From assembly GCA_035222895.1 (NCBI GenBank), contig JAVYIG010006527.1:1-64000 (forward strand): 64,000 nucleotides of DNA. Reading direction: 5' to 3'. Positions within the stretch are counted from its first letter, which is position 1; every line of letters starts with the position of its first letter. Shown piece by piece: positions 31,992 through 44,796 of the stretch. Position numbers and translations under genes: made by a program. Source of the DNA: Strongylocentrotus droebachiensis (lineage: Eukaryota; Echinodermata; Echinoidea; Camarodonta; Strongylocentrotidae). The notes under the pieces are model-generated. The model did not search any database and had not been told where the DNA came from. It saw only the letters and a program-made list of their open reading frames with translations.

Positions 31992-34098
31992 ATTGAAAAG
32001 AGCCAGTACATCAGTGTATGCTTAGACTAATTAAGAAGGCTTTGTGCAAAGATATACATATAGTATAGTGTAGTATAACCTTGTTTTGGGCCTATACTGT
32101 ATACAAAAAACATTACAGTGCCAAGTCTAAATGCCAAGTTAGAATTTGATAAGCGAGTTTAATATAATAGGACAATCTTTAGGGTAACCTTGATTTATTT
32201 CCTAGGATTTTGTGAATATTTTGCACGAAATATGTTTTACCAAAAATCTAATGTAATTTGATTGTACATGTACATGATTTGACTGAAATTTATCCTTAAG
32301 TATATGTTTTTTTTCTTTCTTCATATGTCTTTAAGACTTTAATTTGATCGATTTATAATTAGATATTTTAATCATCATTTTTTTTCTTCATATATTCTTA
32401 GTTCTATAAGAGATTTGTTTGTGTATGATATCATTGCCAGGTAGTTAGGTAGTGGGTAATTTTTTAACCAGTCCTATTCAGTTCATGGATATCATGCATT
32501 AAGGACACATGCCTATGATTCATGTAGGACTGTCTATTATTCCCAATGTTTTAATAATGAAATCCCTGAATGAAATGAATCAGTACTAGTTGTCTTGTGA
32601 ATGTCGCCTTGGGGCAACAAAACAAAAAGACAGGTTGCATGTACTGCCAACTCTCGCGACGTAAATTATTGCAAATCTGAGGAAATTAGTGCGAGATGTT
32701 AATTAACGTAGGATCAAAACATGACAGTTAGAGTTTGTATGATAGTCAAAGAAATTGACCTATTCTCATGTGTAGGAATTGAGAATTTGAAGATGATAAT
32801 TGTACTATTTGGATGGAATCATAACAGACATTCTTATTTCAATAAATGGAAGATTGAATGAATGTTTGTTGGACAGACAAAGCATTGACAGATATTGATG
32901 TAGTGATGGGCAAGTTGTTTATATATCAGGTTTTTTTATTTGTCAATTCATATTATTAAAATAAAGCCTGCGTATTGGATAGCTCTTATTTAAATTGGAA
33001 AAGAAATGTTTAGATATTGTAAATTTAGATATAGTCTGTAAAATCTTGCTTAAATAATTTTTTTTCCTGCCATATCTTATCATCATGTATCACACTTTTT
33101 TTTTAATCGGTGTGGTTTTGCCCACAATTGCTATTATGTAATAATTCTGTATAATTTGCTTCTGCGGATTATGTAAATGCATTCTACTCGTTAAGGAGAG
33201 AAAATTACAAGATATTATTGGCCAGAAAGGATTCTTTTGGGCCAAGTGGTGGATGAGGTCATCAGTGCAAAGAAGTTGTTAGTTGTGATAGTTGTAGTGT
33301 TGTTGTGGGTGGCAGGCAACAAGGCACCTTTCAAGCCTGGCTAGGTTGCTGTTTAGTTATTGTAGGTGTTTGAAACTCTGTACAGATAAGAAATGCAAGC
33401 TGTGTATAAGTGTGAATTTTAGCAACTATCACTTGTTTTATTCAAGGGAAAATCTTTTCATTATACATGTATCATAACGACATAAATAATTAGCTGCAAA
33501 TAAATAGTCAGTAGTTTAAAAGGAATCCTTTCAGCTTAATTGTAACGAAGTAGATTACGGTAATCTTGCCATGAATTAAATAGCAATGTAAGTTAGCGGT
33601 GTATTGTTTTTATGACTTTCTTAGCCAGTTTCAATTTTACTGATTTTAATTTTAAAACAAATGACAATAGACGCTCATGTATAGACGAGCTTGATTTCTA
33701 CATTTTCATCTTTTAAACAGAGTGCTTTCCAAGCAAATTCTTTATACACACTTTCATTTTGAAGATTTCTTTCTTTCACCCGTAGTCTGCAGACTTTGGG
33801 GAGAATTCATGCATAGATCGATTACATTTCCATGTCAAGTGAATTGAAGTTCTTTGATTTTTGTTTGTTATTAAATCAGTGTGTACTGAAGCTAACATAT
33901 ACCCTGTTTTGTAATGTTTGGAGTATGTATAAAACTCATAAAGATTGACACAACACATTTGTAAATGGTGGTTGTGATACAAATTGTTCCAAGTTCTGAT
34001 GTACTGACAAATAAACCATGTAATTGTTGCCCCACACAACTTGTATCATCTTGATATCATTTTGTAATAGAATCGAGTTCACTTTGCAGTAGTACATT

Positions 34099-34121
34099 GT
34101 GTGTGTGTGTGTGTGTGTGTG
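34099..34121. repeat. (GT)n microsatellite
   Basis: About eleven GT repeats. Confidence 0.9.
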
Positions 34122-34456
34122 CCACAATCAGTAATAGTTACATGTTCGAAAATTAGAGACAATACTAAAAAAATTAAACATATTTGTAATTAATTTAAAA
34201 AAGGGGCGGTTCACTGGACATTTGTCGAGAAAATCAATTTTCTTTTAATCCCAAGAAATGGTATCTGTCTCCACGAACACGACTGTGAACTCTGACCTAA
34301 AAAAAGTTTTGGAAGTATCTTATTTGCCTGCAAAACCATACTATGTCCATATTTTATCAGGAAAGATTGGTTTTATATGTTTTGTTTTAATGAAGATAAA
34401 GAATGTTAGGTAAACCGACCCCTGAAAGGAATTGAAAGACAATTGACATCTCAGAT

Positions 34457-34947
34457 GATACCGAATGATCTGGTATGGTAGAGGATGTTTGTGAATTGAG
34501 AAGGACTGAAGGTATGATACGGAATGATCTGAAATGGAAGAGGATGTTTGTGAATTGAGAAAGACAAGATATGATACGGAGTGATCTGGAATGGTAGAGG
34601 ATGTTTGTGAATTGAGAAAGACAAGATATGATACGGAGTGATCTGGAATGGTAGAGGATGTTTGTGAATTGAGAAGGACTGAAGGTATGATACGGAATGA
34701 TCTGAAATGGAAGAGGATGTTTGTGAATTGAGAAAGACAAGATATGATACGGAGTGATCCGGAATGGTAGAGGATGTTTGTGAATTGAGAAAGACAAGAT
34801 ATGATACGGAGTGATCTGGAATGGTAGAGGATGTTTGTGAATTGAGAAAGACAAGATATGATACGGAGTGATCTGGAATGGTAGAGGATGTTTGTGAATT
34901 GAGAAGGACTGAAAGTATGATACGGAGTGATCTGGAATGGTAGAGGA
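34457..34947. repeat. 57/59-bp minisatellite
   Basis: About 8.5 tandem units such as GATACGGAGTGATCTGGAAT...GAATTGAGAAAGAC. Units end either AAGACAAGATAT (57 bp) or GGACTGAAGGTAT (59 bp), and the order of variants suggests a higher-order period of three to four units. The minus-strand Ser/Ile-rich ORFs of 155 and 204 aa are products of this repeat. A G run (about 34968-34992) follows. Confidence 0.92.
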
Positions 34948-35771
34948 CCCTTCACCCTCCCCTTTTTGTGGGGGGGGGGGGGGGGGGGGGGGCTTTATAG
35001 CATGATGGCTAAATGCCCAATTTAGTGCTTCAAGAAGATGACAAATCGGAAATCAATTTTGAGAAACAAATTATCATCAATTAAAAACATACTTCAAATC
35101 CCAGAATTAGGCACACCAGACCAGATGAGTTACTGTTCCATTGTTTTTGGTAAACCAGCATGTACTTGGTAGGATGGGAGCGAGTTGTGAAAGCCAGTCG
35201 ACCTTCATGTTGGTTTCCCCTAAGAGGTTTTATAGTAAGGATGAACGCATATGTAGAATTAAAATACCAGTCAAGAAATATTTGTGGAAACAAAAAATGA
35301 AATCGAGGTTCACTGTTCAATATTTTCATATTTTGCATTACACATTTCATTTTACACATTGTCAGCTTTGTAAAGTAAACTAGATCTGTAATGATTTTTT
35401 AAATCATCACAGCGCTTTAGAAAGAAGAAAAAAAAATCGATTTAGTAGCTGCGCTATATGAACAGATCAAGTTATTATCAATAATAATGGTAAGAATAAT
35501 ACACTGGTATTTCATTAAACAAGTACGTGAAATATATAATATCACTTTCGTTTGCTTGTGGTTACTTGTAAGATGAGGAATAATTACATATGGAAATGGG
35601 GATATGAAGGAGCCTAAGGTAAAAGCATAGTTTGTTGGTTAAATAGTGGGATAGCGTGCACCCACCCACCCATACACACGCGCACTCAAACACCTTCACC
35701 CGAACACACCCACACACACGTGCACGCACACATCATATTTACTATTTACGCCTCTCATTGCCCATATTATA

Positions 35772-36651
35772 CAGTGCGTCCCAGAAAAAACGAAACCGAG
35801 AAGTATCGATGTTTTATTATAACTTAATCACAACCATAATTAATGAATGATACATATTTGGAAAGCTTAGAGTCTCTTCTTTCAGTTGATGCTATTCACG
35901 TGATGCATATTTCACGCATGAGTGATTAAAAGCAATTTGAAGGAAGGAAACCAAAAAGTAATTTGGCGGGCGGTATCTGAATTTCGAAGAAAAATTCACA
36001 TTTCTAGAAAGTTGAGTTTCTGCTCTTTCATATGATACCTCAATTAAGAAAAATGAGCGAGGAATGACAAAGTTCTGTTTGTTTAAAGTAGCCCTTACAT
36101 TTTCATAATTTTAACAAACGAATTCGTTTTCACTGGGTGCCTGCCGTAGCAAAAAGCAGATTTGACAAAAGACTTAACTCCGTTTCGTTGACAATCAGCC
36201 ATGCATGAAGACTCTCGTCTACGGCTGATTGTCAACGAAACGGAGTTAAGTCTTTTGTTAATTTCGTTTATTGATACGGCAGGCAGCCAGTGAAAACGAA
36301 TTCGTTTAATAAAATTATTGAAATGCAAGCACTACTTTAAACAAACAGAACTTTGTCATTCCTCGCTCATTTTTCCTGATTGAGGTGTCATATGAAAGGG
36401 CAGAAACTCAACTTTCTACAAATGTGAATTTTTCTTCGAAATTCAGATACCGCCCGCCAAATTACTTTTTGGTTTCCTTCCTTCAAATTGCTTTTAATCA
36501 CTCATGCGTGAAATATGCATCACGTGAGTAGCATCAACTGAAAGAGGAGACTCTAAGCTTTCTAAATATGTATCATTCATTAATTATAGTTGTGATTAAG
36601 TTATGATAGAACATCGATACTTCTCGGTTTCGTTTTTTCTGGGACGCACTG
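35772..36651. mobile_element. foldback element, about 880 bp, TA-flanked
   Basis: Two arms of about 430 bp (35772-36203 and 36221-36651) are near-perfect inverse copies around a loop of about 17-20 bases near 36212. Ends CAGTGCGTCCCAG and its complement, each bordered by TA. The arms carry no transposase ORF. TA insertion and CAGTGC-type ends suggest Tc1/mariner mobilisation (inference). Confidence 0.88.
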
Positions 36652-37687
36652 TATATACACACCTCTTATTCATCGTAGATCTATTATAAGTTCTTACCAT
36701 ACTTACACCTCTCGCCTACCATATTCAAGCCCCTAACATACCTCGTTCGTATACCTGATGTATTAACACCCTCATATATTTAACTCATACATCTCCCTAA
36801 CCATACTCGCACATATCACTAAGATAGCCATCTAAGCAGATACAGTTAAATCCTGTTTCGCTCTCCGCACGAGTGTCTCCATGAAGACAAGGATTAGAGT
36901 GACAAGCTCAAATAGTAAGAGAAATTAAATTTAGAACAACCAGACTAAAAACCCGACCTCTCACGTGCTTATATTGAATAATTTAGTTAATATTCTGAGA
37001 TGCAGTGAGCCACAGGATTGGAACGCCAAAGCTCTCAGTGAGAATCTACTGTTTAAAGAGAAGGTTGGGTTCTGGGAAGAGGTGAAAAATAATTTGTGAG
37101 CGTTATCATTGTCTTATGCAAGTGTGTAAGAACATCAGATAAAAATGTTCCCTGAAAAGCATGGCTCTTCAAATGCCTTAATATTCTAAATATGGCATGT
37201 AACATCATACAAACCGGGACGGATTTTTATACCACATGTTCGTGTAGTCCAATAAACATCTGTCTGTGTACAGTGCTTGTAACTTTAAAATTTTGATGAT
37301 TCCAGAACCTTGCAGTACTCACCATTATTCATATGCTAGATGATCAACCTTTCTGATCGATTCCACAACGTTTCCTTCACAATGCAATCGCATGACCAGA
37401 ACTTCACTTTATCTTTACGCGCATTTCGTTAAATGTTTGGTGACGCAATAGTGTTCACATTTTGCAACTAAAATAAAAAAGGAAAAAGGGCTAGAAAGGC
37501 TAGAACAAAACCATACATTCTTGAAAATACATTCCCCAACAGTTATGATATTCAGGGCCATCAATTGTTTCCTAAAAAACTTTAGATAACCGTCCAAAGA
37601 AAATTGAAACTACATATTTCATAAATGATAGATGATGGAATGATCACAATCCATGTGGTTATTAACAAAGCTATCAGTAAATTCTGT

Positions 37688-37704
37688 AACCCTAACCCTA
37701 ACCC
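37688..37704. repeat. short interstitial telomere-like repeat
   Basis: AACCCTAACCCTAACCC, under three units of the animal telomere motif. Too short to mean more than chance or a repair scar. Confidence 0.6.
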
Positions 37705-37926
37705 AATACTCGTTTTTAATGTGACATTCATAAATGTTTTTATAAGGAACAAGTCGATCAAATACAATCTTTTTATTATATGGATAAAATGTTTCGTTGG
37801 CTGCCCGCAAGAATGCTGTGACTGCCATTGACAATTACGTACCTCTTACGACCTTCTTGCTCAGAACCGAAGGAATGCCCTTTTCCTGCCGCAAGAGGTC
37901 TTCCCAGGGACAAACCCTGATCTTCC

Positions 37927-38531
37927 TTAACCCTTACTGTACTGGGGGGGGGGGGGGGGGGCCTGGGAGGCCCCCCTCGACATTTTCGGAGATTGCGCCG
38001 CAACCGCTTGGAATTTTGAATTGTCGTTTCATGACTTTTTTCCCTCAAGTCTTACACACATTTTGATACCATTTTCGTCGAAATCGGATATACCTGTAAG
38101 GCGTTACATAACAATTAGTATGCGCATGTCATCAGAAAAACAAACAAAAAATTGAAAATCCATCAAAATTTGCATAAATTATCATTATTAATTACATTCA
38201 AATAACTTTTTTGTGTTAGAAAAGTAGTTTCATATGAATAATGAGTTTCACCATTCAAAAAGTGGAGTTTGACACGTTTTCTGTAAAATGCATAAAATTA
38301 GCGCATTTTGCATAATTAATTTGGCTAACGACAAAAATTTGCATATTCGGAAAAAACTAATTATACCATCTTGTTTCTTACGTAAATATCTACAAACATG
38401 CAAATTTTCGTGTTCATCGGACAATCGACGGCCGAGATCATGGGGGGGGGGGGGCCTCCCAGGCCCCCCCCCCCCCCCCCCCCCCCCCCAGTCAGTGGGT
38501 GCTCAAAATAGCCCAGTACAGTAAGGGTTAA
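37927..38531 (+). mobile_element. TTAA-flanked element with 20-bp TIRs and poly-G/poly-C blocks
   Basis: Perfect terminal repeats TTAACCCTTACTGTACTGGG and its complement. Inside each end is a GCCTGGGAGGCCCCCC-type palindrome next to a long G or C run (37945-37962, about 38441-38489). TTAA borders and CCC termini resemble piggyBac-type MITEs. No transposase. Confidence 0.82.
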
Positions 38532-38642
38532 CGATGGTATGTATTCGGTAAAGTCTTAATCCGGAAGTGATTACATTTCCATGTTCATTTACCTGAAATT
38601 AAATCTGAAACCTATCTTACCTGGTTCGGAACAAGACAATTC

Positions 38643-38948
38643 TTAGACATCTTTTTCAACCCCTAAATCCAAGAGCCGATCTAAGAACCATGATAGATCG
38701 GTTGGCAAAACTTTGGGGTTAAAGTGAACTGCTTTACCATCCTCTAACGGTTGACATAACGACATAGGCACAGACTGACAAGTATCGCACGTGTCCAATA
38801 ATGCTTCAATAACTGTATGAAATATTGGAGTAGGGAAATATCTTAGAATTTCATTTCCTAGAGAAGTGATTAGGAGGATTATGCTCTGTACCGTGTGAGG
38901 CAAAAAAAAGTTTACACCTAGAAAATTGCTATTTATTTTTAAAATCAT
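38643..38948 (-). pseudogene. minus-strand ORF, unknown family (copy A)
   Basis: 101-aa open frame containing VQSIILLITSLGNEILRYFP, TPIFHTVIEALLDTCDTCQS and LPTDLSWFLDRLLDLGVEKD. Not recognised. A second copy at 39332-39553 shares the first 45 or so residues. The CxxC pair followed by Gln recalls retroelement integrase zinc-finger ends, but the rest does not match. Could be an exon of an unknown gene or a relic of a mobile element. Confidence 0.3.
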
Positions 38949-39331
38949 TTTTTAACAGTAAATTATTATACATCTTACGAAAGAGTGTTTTATCCCAAAT
39001 CATTTGGTATTTTGTTTGTGTGGTATGTGTTCGCGCTTGAATGAACAGGAGGCATTGTTTGCGAGGGTGCAAAAATCGACTTTCCCCAAAGTGATGCCTA
39101 CAGTATGTATTATGTTGGGATGAGCGGAGTGAGGAATGAATTGAATGTATCAAATGAAATGCATTGCTTACGCTTTTTGCAGAAACAAAGTCACACACAC
39201 ACACTCGCGCGCACAAATGTTCATTGATATTTGATATTTGATATGTGTGGCATGATTAATTTTGTTAGGGATGTTATTTGGATCTGCAAAGACCGAATTA
39301 AAACCCAAATCCCAATTGTTTTCTTCAAACA

Positions 39332-39553
39332 TCACATCAGCAACTTTGGCGCAAGTTGATTTTCACTATCCCCTAGCATCATAGATTCACATGTCGACAT
39401 AGGCACAGACTGACAAGTTTCGCACGTGTCTAATGTTGCTTCAATAGCTGTATGAAATATTGGAGTAAAGAAAGGAGTAGGGAAATATTTTAGAATTTCG
39501 TGTTCTAGAGAAGTGATTGGGAGGATTATGCTCTGTATCAGTACCATGGACAT
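39332..39553 (-). pseudogene. minus-strand ORF, unknown family (copy B)
   Basis: 73-aa open frame with IQSIILPITSLEHEILKYFP and TAIEATLDTCETCQSVPMS, parallel to copy A. Relative to copy A it has a 12-base in-frame insertion (FFTP) and mostly codon-sized differences, hinting at past coding constraint. The C-terminal half is unrelated to copy A. Confidence 0.3.
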
Positions 39554-40596
39554 GATCAGCTTTCAAAGTTGTTTGTGTAACACATTAGCAACAATTTACT
39601 CATATTTGAATACAACGAAAATAATTTCTAATAATTTTCTCCATTGTGTTTCGACCAATGCCCTATTCGATGCCAGAGTGTTAACAATTTATTTTGTGAT
39701 GTATGCTTTCTTCTAAGGAATAAAATATTAAATTTATATGATGTATTCGTATATAATGCATCTTTTATTAATAATCATGGGAAATTTGGCACCTTTACCG
39801 CGAACCATATTTCTTTTAATCTCCATGAATGAATGAACGAATGCATGCATGAATGAAACGACACACATACAGCATCATCAGACCGATGGAGTAATATATG
39901 AACATGATTATGGTGGCACTTTGAAGGCGATTGCCGATTTCGACTTCCGTGCGACTAAAATGTTATAAAAATCATGTCAACATTCTGTATTTTTGTATAT
40001 AACCATTCTATATTCAGATGAAAATTCATCCCATCAATTACGATCAAATGACTAGTAGATTACCTGATGACTGTAGAAGAATGTAGGGAAAGAAGGGAAG
40101 GATTCTTTTAGGGATAGTCTGTAAATGAAAAAGGGATATAATATACAAAACTAACGCTATGTTATTTTAGACGATGTTATAATTTAATTAGGTATTGCAG
40201 TATTTTCAAAGGTTCTCCAACTGCGTCAATTTGAATAAGATAGAAGAAATAATTAAGACATTAAACAAAAAAGAGACTAAAAAAAGAGATGGATATGTTA
40301 GGAGGGAGAGAGAGAGAGATAGAGTGGGAGGAGGAGAACAATATTGCATAACAATATTAATTCCAACTCAGCCCTAGGATCTTACCTCATCTTTGAGATA
40401 TAAGTGTCCGATTGTTTTTGTTTTTTGTACTACTGTTGTTAAAAATAAATTTTTAAATCAAAAGAAAAGCAATAAACAAACAAATAAATAAACAAAAGGA
40501 ACAAAAACTAACAAGAAATAAAAATGACATGACTTTCCGGGTTTTTTTCCTCTAATTTTTGCCCATTATGCCAGAGGCGGCACTCCCGATTTGGGG

Positions 40597-40616
40597 GGGG
40601 GGGGGGGGGGGGGGGA
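40597..40616. repeat. poly-G run
   Basis: About 20 G in a row, one of several such runs in the window. Confidence 0.9.
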
Positions 40617-40649
40617 GGGACACTGTGCCGCCCACTTTTTCAGGTACTC

Positions 40650-40905
40650 GCAAAATGCCCCTTTTAACATCTTATATATGCCCCTATTAAAATCTGATAG
40701 GTGTCCTTCTCCTCCAAAAGATTCCCTATTTCCATTCTCACAAGTGCCTCTTTTCATTTCTGTAGAGTGTCCCTTTTCAGGTGCAAGAAGTGCCATTTTC
40801 ACCTCTGAAGGCTCAGATAATCACCCTTTTTACTTTGATATGAGCACCTTAATTTTCTAAAATCTGTCCTTTTCCCTTTTGATAAGTGCCTTCTTTTCCT
40901 TTCTC
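40650..40905. repeat. degenerate ~23-bp C/T-rich repeat
   Basis: Recurring words such as TGCCCCTTTTAACATCT, TGTCCTTCTCC, TGCCTCTTTTCATTTC, TGTCCCTTTTCAGGTG and TGCCATTTTCACCTC spaced about 23 bases or multiples. Similar words appear at 41225-41290. Confidence 0.45.
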
Positions 40906-42620
40906 CATAACATGCACCCATAATTTTCAGTCTTTCTTCATATTGTTCTTAATACTCATCAGGGTTTTGGGGGGTCTTCTTTATAAGATGTAATTGTTTT
41001 GCACTGGTATCTCACAAATCTTTAAATTTTTGCTCGCTCGCTCGCTCGAAAATTAATATTTAGACCGTCACACCTAACTGCAAAGTATGTTGCTTAATTA
41101 AGCAGTATCTCGTACCACGTAAAGAAAGAAAAAATATATATTGATATCATCCCTGGTAGTGTAAACACAATCATGACAACGTAGGGGTATATACCCACGT
41201 TTTAAACATGGTGTAGGTTTTGTTGATGTTTCCCTTTGTAGGCGCCCCCTTTTGTTTTCCAAAAAGTGCCCTTTTTTGTGCCCCCTCGCTATTTTGTAAG
41301 ACGCTCCGCCAACCCTGCAATATTCTACTTCGTGGTGATAAGGATTTTTTTCTGGCCCCCAAAAGTTTTTGCCCATTATTTTGGCAACCAAATCAGAATA
41401 AGATATTAATATATTAGATACAATCGCCATGCAAGCGCCCTTGGTCTACATGCTGACATATGGATTTGCCATCGACACGATTGATCTAGTTTTCGTTCTT
41501 ATAACTCAGTTAAACCGCTTAGCAACCTCCACATCAACCTACTATTTTCCATTCGGTTAAATGTAATTTTTTTATTCGGTCTTTTTTCGGTCCCATCGAT
41601 GTAAGTGGGGTACACATCTCAAAACCCGACCTCCATACCGACCGCTTTTTACCCTTGTCTGTAGGCACAGAACCTTATTTGACATTTGAACACCATTTTT
41701 AAAAGCTTTCAGCAGAGCAGGGCCTAGCTCTGTCATTTTTTGGCTTTGTCTGCAACACCTAAAGTACAAAGTCAATGTACTTTGCTCTCAGCCTAGTCTA
41801 TCAGTGCAGATATAGTTGCGAACATTGCGAATATACATGGGTTTGTGCCTGCAAACTATCTTTTGGTCATTGGAGGGAGGTCATATAATTGTTTGATCGG
41901 TCTGCTGTCGGTCTGTCGTCGGTCTCGTTGGGGTGACCGGGCTCTCATCATAGCCATGCATTTCCTAACGTGGAAATGTTATGCGGCATGTATACAAAGT
42001 CATAGACTGTATCATGATTAAGAAGTAAAAATATAGCAATGTTAGGCAATAATACAATGTACCAAAGTGAAAACAAGGAGTTGAACAACGTGAGTTGAGT
42101 TCCTTTCCTCATTTTGAGATAAGGCACGTTTCTCGATTCTCCTAACATTTGATGCGTTAAGTTGATGGGTTACTGTTCCGACGATTTAAAAACCTCCTCT
42201 AAAATAGTTTTTTCTGTGACTTCCTGCTCATCCCTATTCGAAATTCTCTGAATCAAGCATAAATATAGAAAATCTTGTTGACAAAACAACAAGAAATAGA
42301 TATGCATATTTAAAATCAAAGGCAGGCAACCGACCGCTATTATACAAACAAAAAAATCAAAATACAAATATCAGCATTCTTCCGGTCTATTATCACAAAG
42401 AGCGAGTATGACTTGTGATAAATAGAACAAATCGCTTTACAAAATATGATTTACCATCACCTGTACAAATATATATATATAATTTATGCAGAGCATACAC
42501 CGTTCCTGAAACTGGAGGCTATATAAACATACAGTCACATGTCTGAACACAGGGAGAGGAGACAATACAAGCCACTTTATGGTTCCAAGGGTCACATGAA
42601 TCGATTTTGTTGTTTTTTAC

Positions 42621-43130
42621 GACGTCAGAATAGGCCATTTTCGTAATGTAACCAAATTTGATGCATAAGCCTTTGTGAATTGCCTCAATACAAATTATTT
42701 CATGCACCTCATAAGAATAATAGAATTTCAATAGTCAGAATGCAAACTGCAGTGTTGTTAGGTAGGTAAAGCCACAGGCCCGAATTCACAAAGGAGGTTT
42801 GTCGACAAACCTTGGTTTTCGTACGTCATATGACGCGTTTTTACGCGTTTTTTTACAAACCTGGTTTGTAAAGAACAAAAGGAGGTTTGGCGAAACAAAA
42901 GGAGTTTTGTCGACAAACCTCCTTTGTGAATTCGGGCCTGCAATGTTTGTCCAACCTGGCAACAACTATTGTATGCAGTTCGGATTCTGTCTATTGAAAT
43001 ACTATTATTCTCATCAGGTGAATGAAATAATTTGTATTGAGGCACTTCACAAAGATTTATGCATTACATTTGGTTACATTACGAAAATGGTCTATTGCTA
43101 GTTGTTCCCACGATGGAGGAATTTGACGTC
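42621..43130. repeat. large inverted repeat
   Basis: Bounded by GACGTC at both ends. The strongest arms are about 42635-42735 and 42985-43090, complementary with scattered changes (for example CAATACAAATTATTTCATGC against its complement). A separate palindromic element lies between the arms. Confidence 0.8.
42775..42940. mobile_element. MITE nested in the large inverted repeat
   Basis: Ends CAGGCCCGAATTCACAAAGG and its exact complement, followed by AGGTTTGTCGACAAACC palindromes. 166 bp, no ORF. ACGCGTTTTTACGCGTTTTTT near the centre. Confidence 0.82.
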
Positions 43131-44554
43131 AGATCATGCCAATTATTCACTCATCTGTGACAAATTTTCTATACCTATTCAACGATGTTGTTGATCGCTG
43201 CCCTGAACTTTTGCAGACTACATTTAAAGGAAAATCCAACCTTAAAAGACATTACTTTAAGAGAGCATTACATTCAGAGAAGCATATAGCCTATGTGAAA
43301 GTTTAAATGAAATCGGACAAGGCAGAATTTGAATTTTTGAAAGTTGTCATCACTATACCAATTGGCTGGCACCTCAAAATGGCTGAATCGGTTATGTCGC
43401 TGTGAGGAAGTGCCATAAAACTATTCTATTTGTTTCAACACACAAAATGACTTAAATATCAGTTTCTTTTGAATATGTTTAACTCATGAGGGTCTTTTCT
43501 TTTTTGTGGACCTATGATAATATGTATATAATATGCATGCTTATCAATTTCCATTTGCATGTTTGATCTCTTTAATACAAATTTGCCTCCTATTTTAAAA
43601 GAGTACTGTAACACTATAGAGCATAGCTACTCCACGAGACAAACAAATGTGACAATTACGTCTTTCAAAAATTAGAACGACACAATGTCAAATTTCATTT
43701 TCTTTTGTGTGCAGTAAAGTTGGAATAGATTACATATCACAGGTTTAATAGTTTTTATCTACCATTAGTTACTATAAATCTCTCTAGATATGACCTTTGT
43801 TTAATGGGGCTCATTCCATTACGGTGTGGGAAAATATGAAAAGTAGGTTTGTATTTTATCAACTTACTCGTTATTAAATTACACGCATATCATTTAATGC
43901 CTACATAAATAGGTTACCACTCAATCAAATAAACAGAAAAGTAGGAATGTTTATTCAAATACTGAATACTGCTCCTGTATAATTTTGATAAAGATAGAAA
44001 CGCTTACTGTAAAGGAATGGTACATTCTAAAAGCGGAAGTGCTGTTACTTTAATCGAAGCATGATCAGTAACTGCTGCAGGTTGACATAAGATTAAAGCA
44101 TCGTCATCAGATTGCTAATAATTACCGATTCTACTTGACATTTGCTCCTGTTGAAACTAGCACTAAGGGTGAGTATTGAATGACCATTGATATATTTGGA
44201 TAATGAAATGAATTTCAATTTTTCTGCAAATGATGAAAATGCATTACATTGTGCACCAAACAAAAAAGTGTACACAAACTTTGATAGCTTATGATTAAAA
44301 TGTCATAAAGGTCTGCACCTTATTCACATTTCTCTGGCACGGACGACTGAGCACCAATAACGTTTTAAAGTGCTGTCAAAATCTTGTCTACTCATCGATA
44401 ATTAAGAAAGAAAAAAACCACCTCGAGGATAATTCATTGCACAAGATGTTATAGTACCCACATAACTATGCACCCAGTACCTGAGGCTTTCTAAAGTACC
44501 TGAAGTATTGGTAGGTCTAATCGACTTCATTTACTTGGTTCATTCACTTAAATC

Positions 44555-44690
44555 TCAATCCAAGGGTTGTACGTTCGAATCCCTGCCCGGAACTAACGTC
44601 CTTTGGCAAGACATTATTCCACATTTGCCACTCTCCTCCCGGGTGTACATAGGTAACCGGCAATTGGTGTGGTAATGCTAATTACAAGGC
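44555..44690 (-). mobile_element. tRNA-related SINE-like repeat
   Basis: On the minus strand a core GAGAGTGGCAAATGTGGAAT...CTTGCCAAAGGACGTTAGT is followed by GGGATTCGAACGTAC, a B-box-like word. The same core occurs at 52797-53085 and 61565-61835 on the plus strand. Confidence 0.6.
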
Positions 44691-44796
44691 CCTAGGAAGA
44701 AAAACATTGATGAGACTTTCCGGGGTAGAGAAATTCATTTTTTTAATAAATTATATTCATTGTATTCTTAATGTATCTTCTTGGTAATTTTTACAG

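Larger units (their letters stand above)
31992..44796. other. intergenic region between the 4.1 and plexin genes
   Basis: No gene with supported splice sites. Contents listed separately: minisatellite, foldback element, TTAA element, duplicated minus-strand ORF, degenerate C/T repeat, nested inverted repeats and a SINE-like repeat. The plexin promoter and any non-coding first exon should be near its right end but could not be placed. Confidence 0.6.

Noticed and set aside
34341..34955. 204-aa and 155-aa minus-strand ORFs with repeating Ser/Ile-rich units
   Set aside because: They are read from a tandem minisatellite whose units are multiples of or close to multiples of three; no splice or family support.
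36095..36328. 77-aa minus-strand ORF
   Set aside because: Lies at the centre of the foldback element and its two halves are inverse copies of each other; not a gene.
37688..37704. Internal telomere or chromosome-fusion site
   Set aside because: Fewer than three telomere units; not enough to support a fusion.
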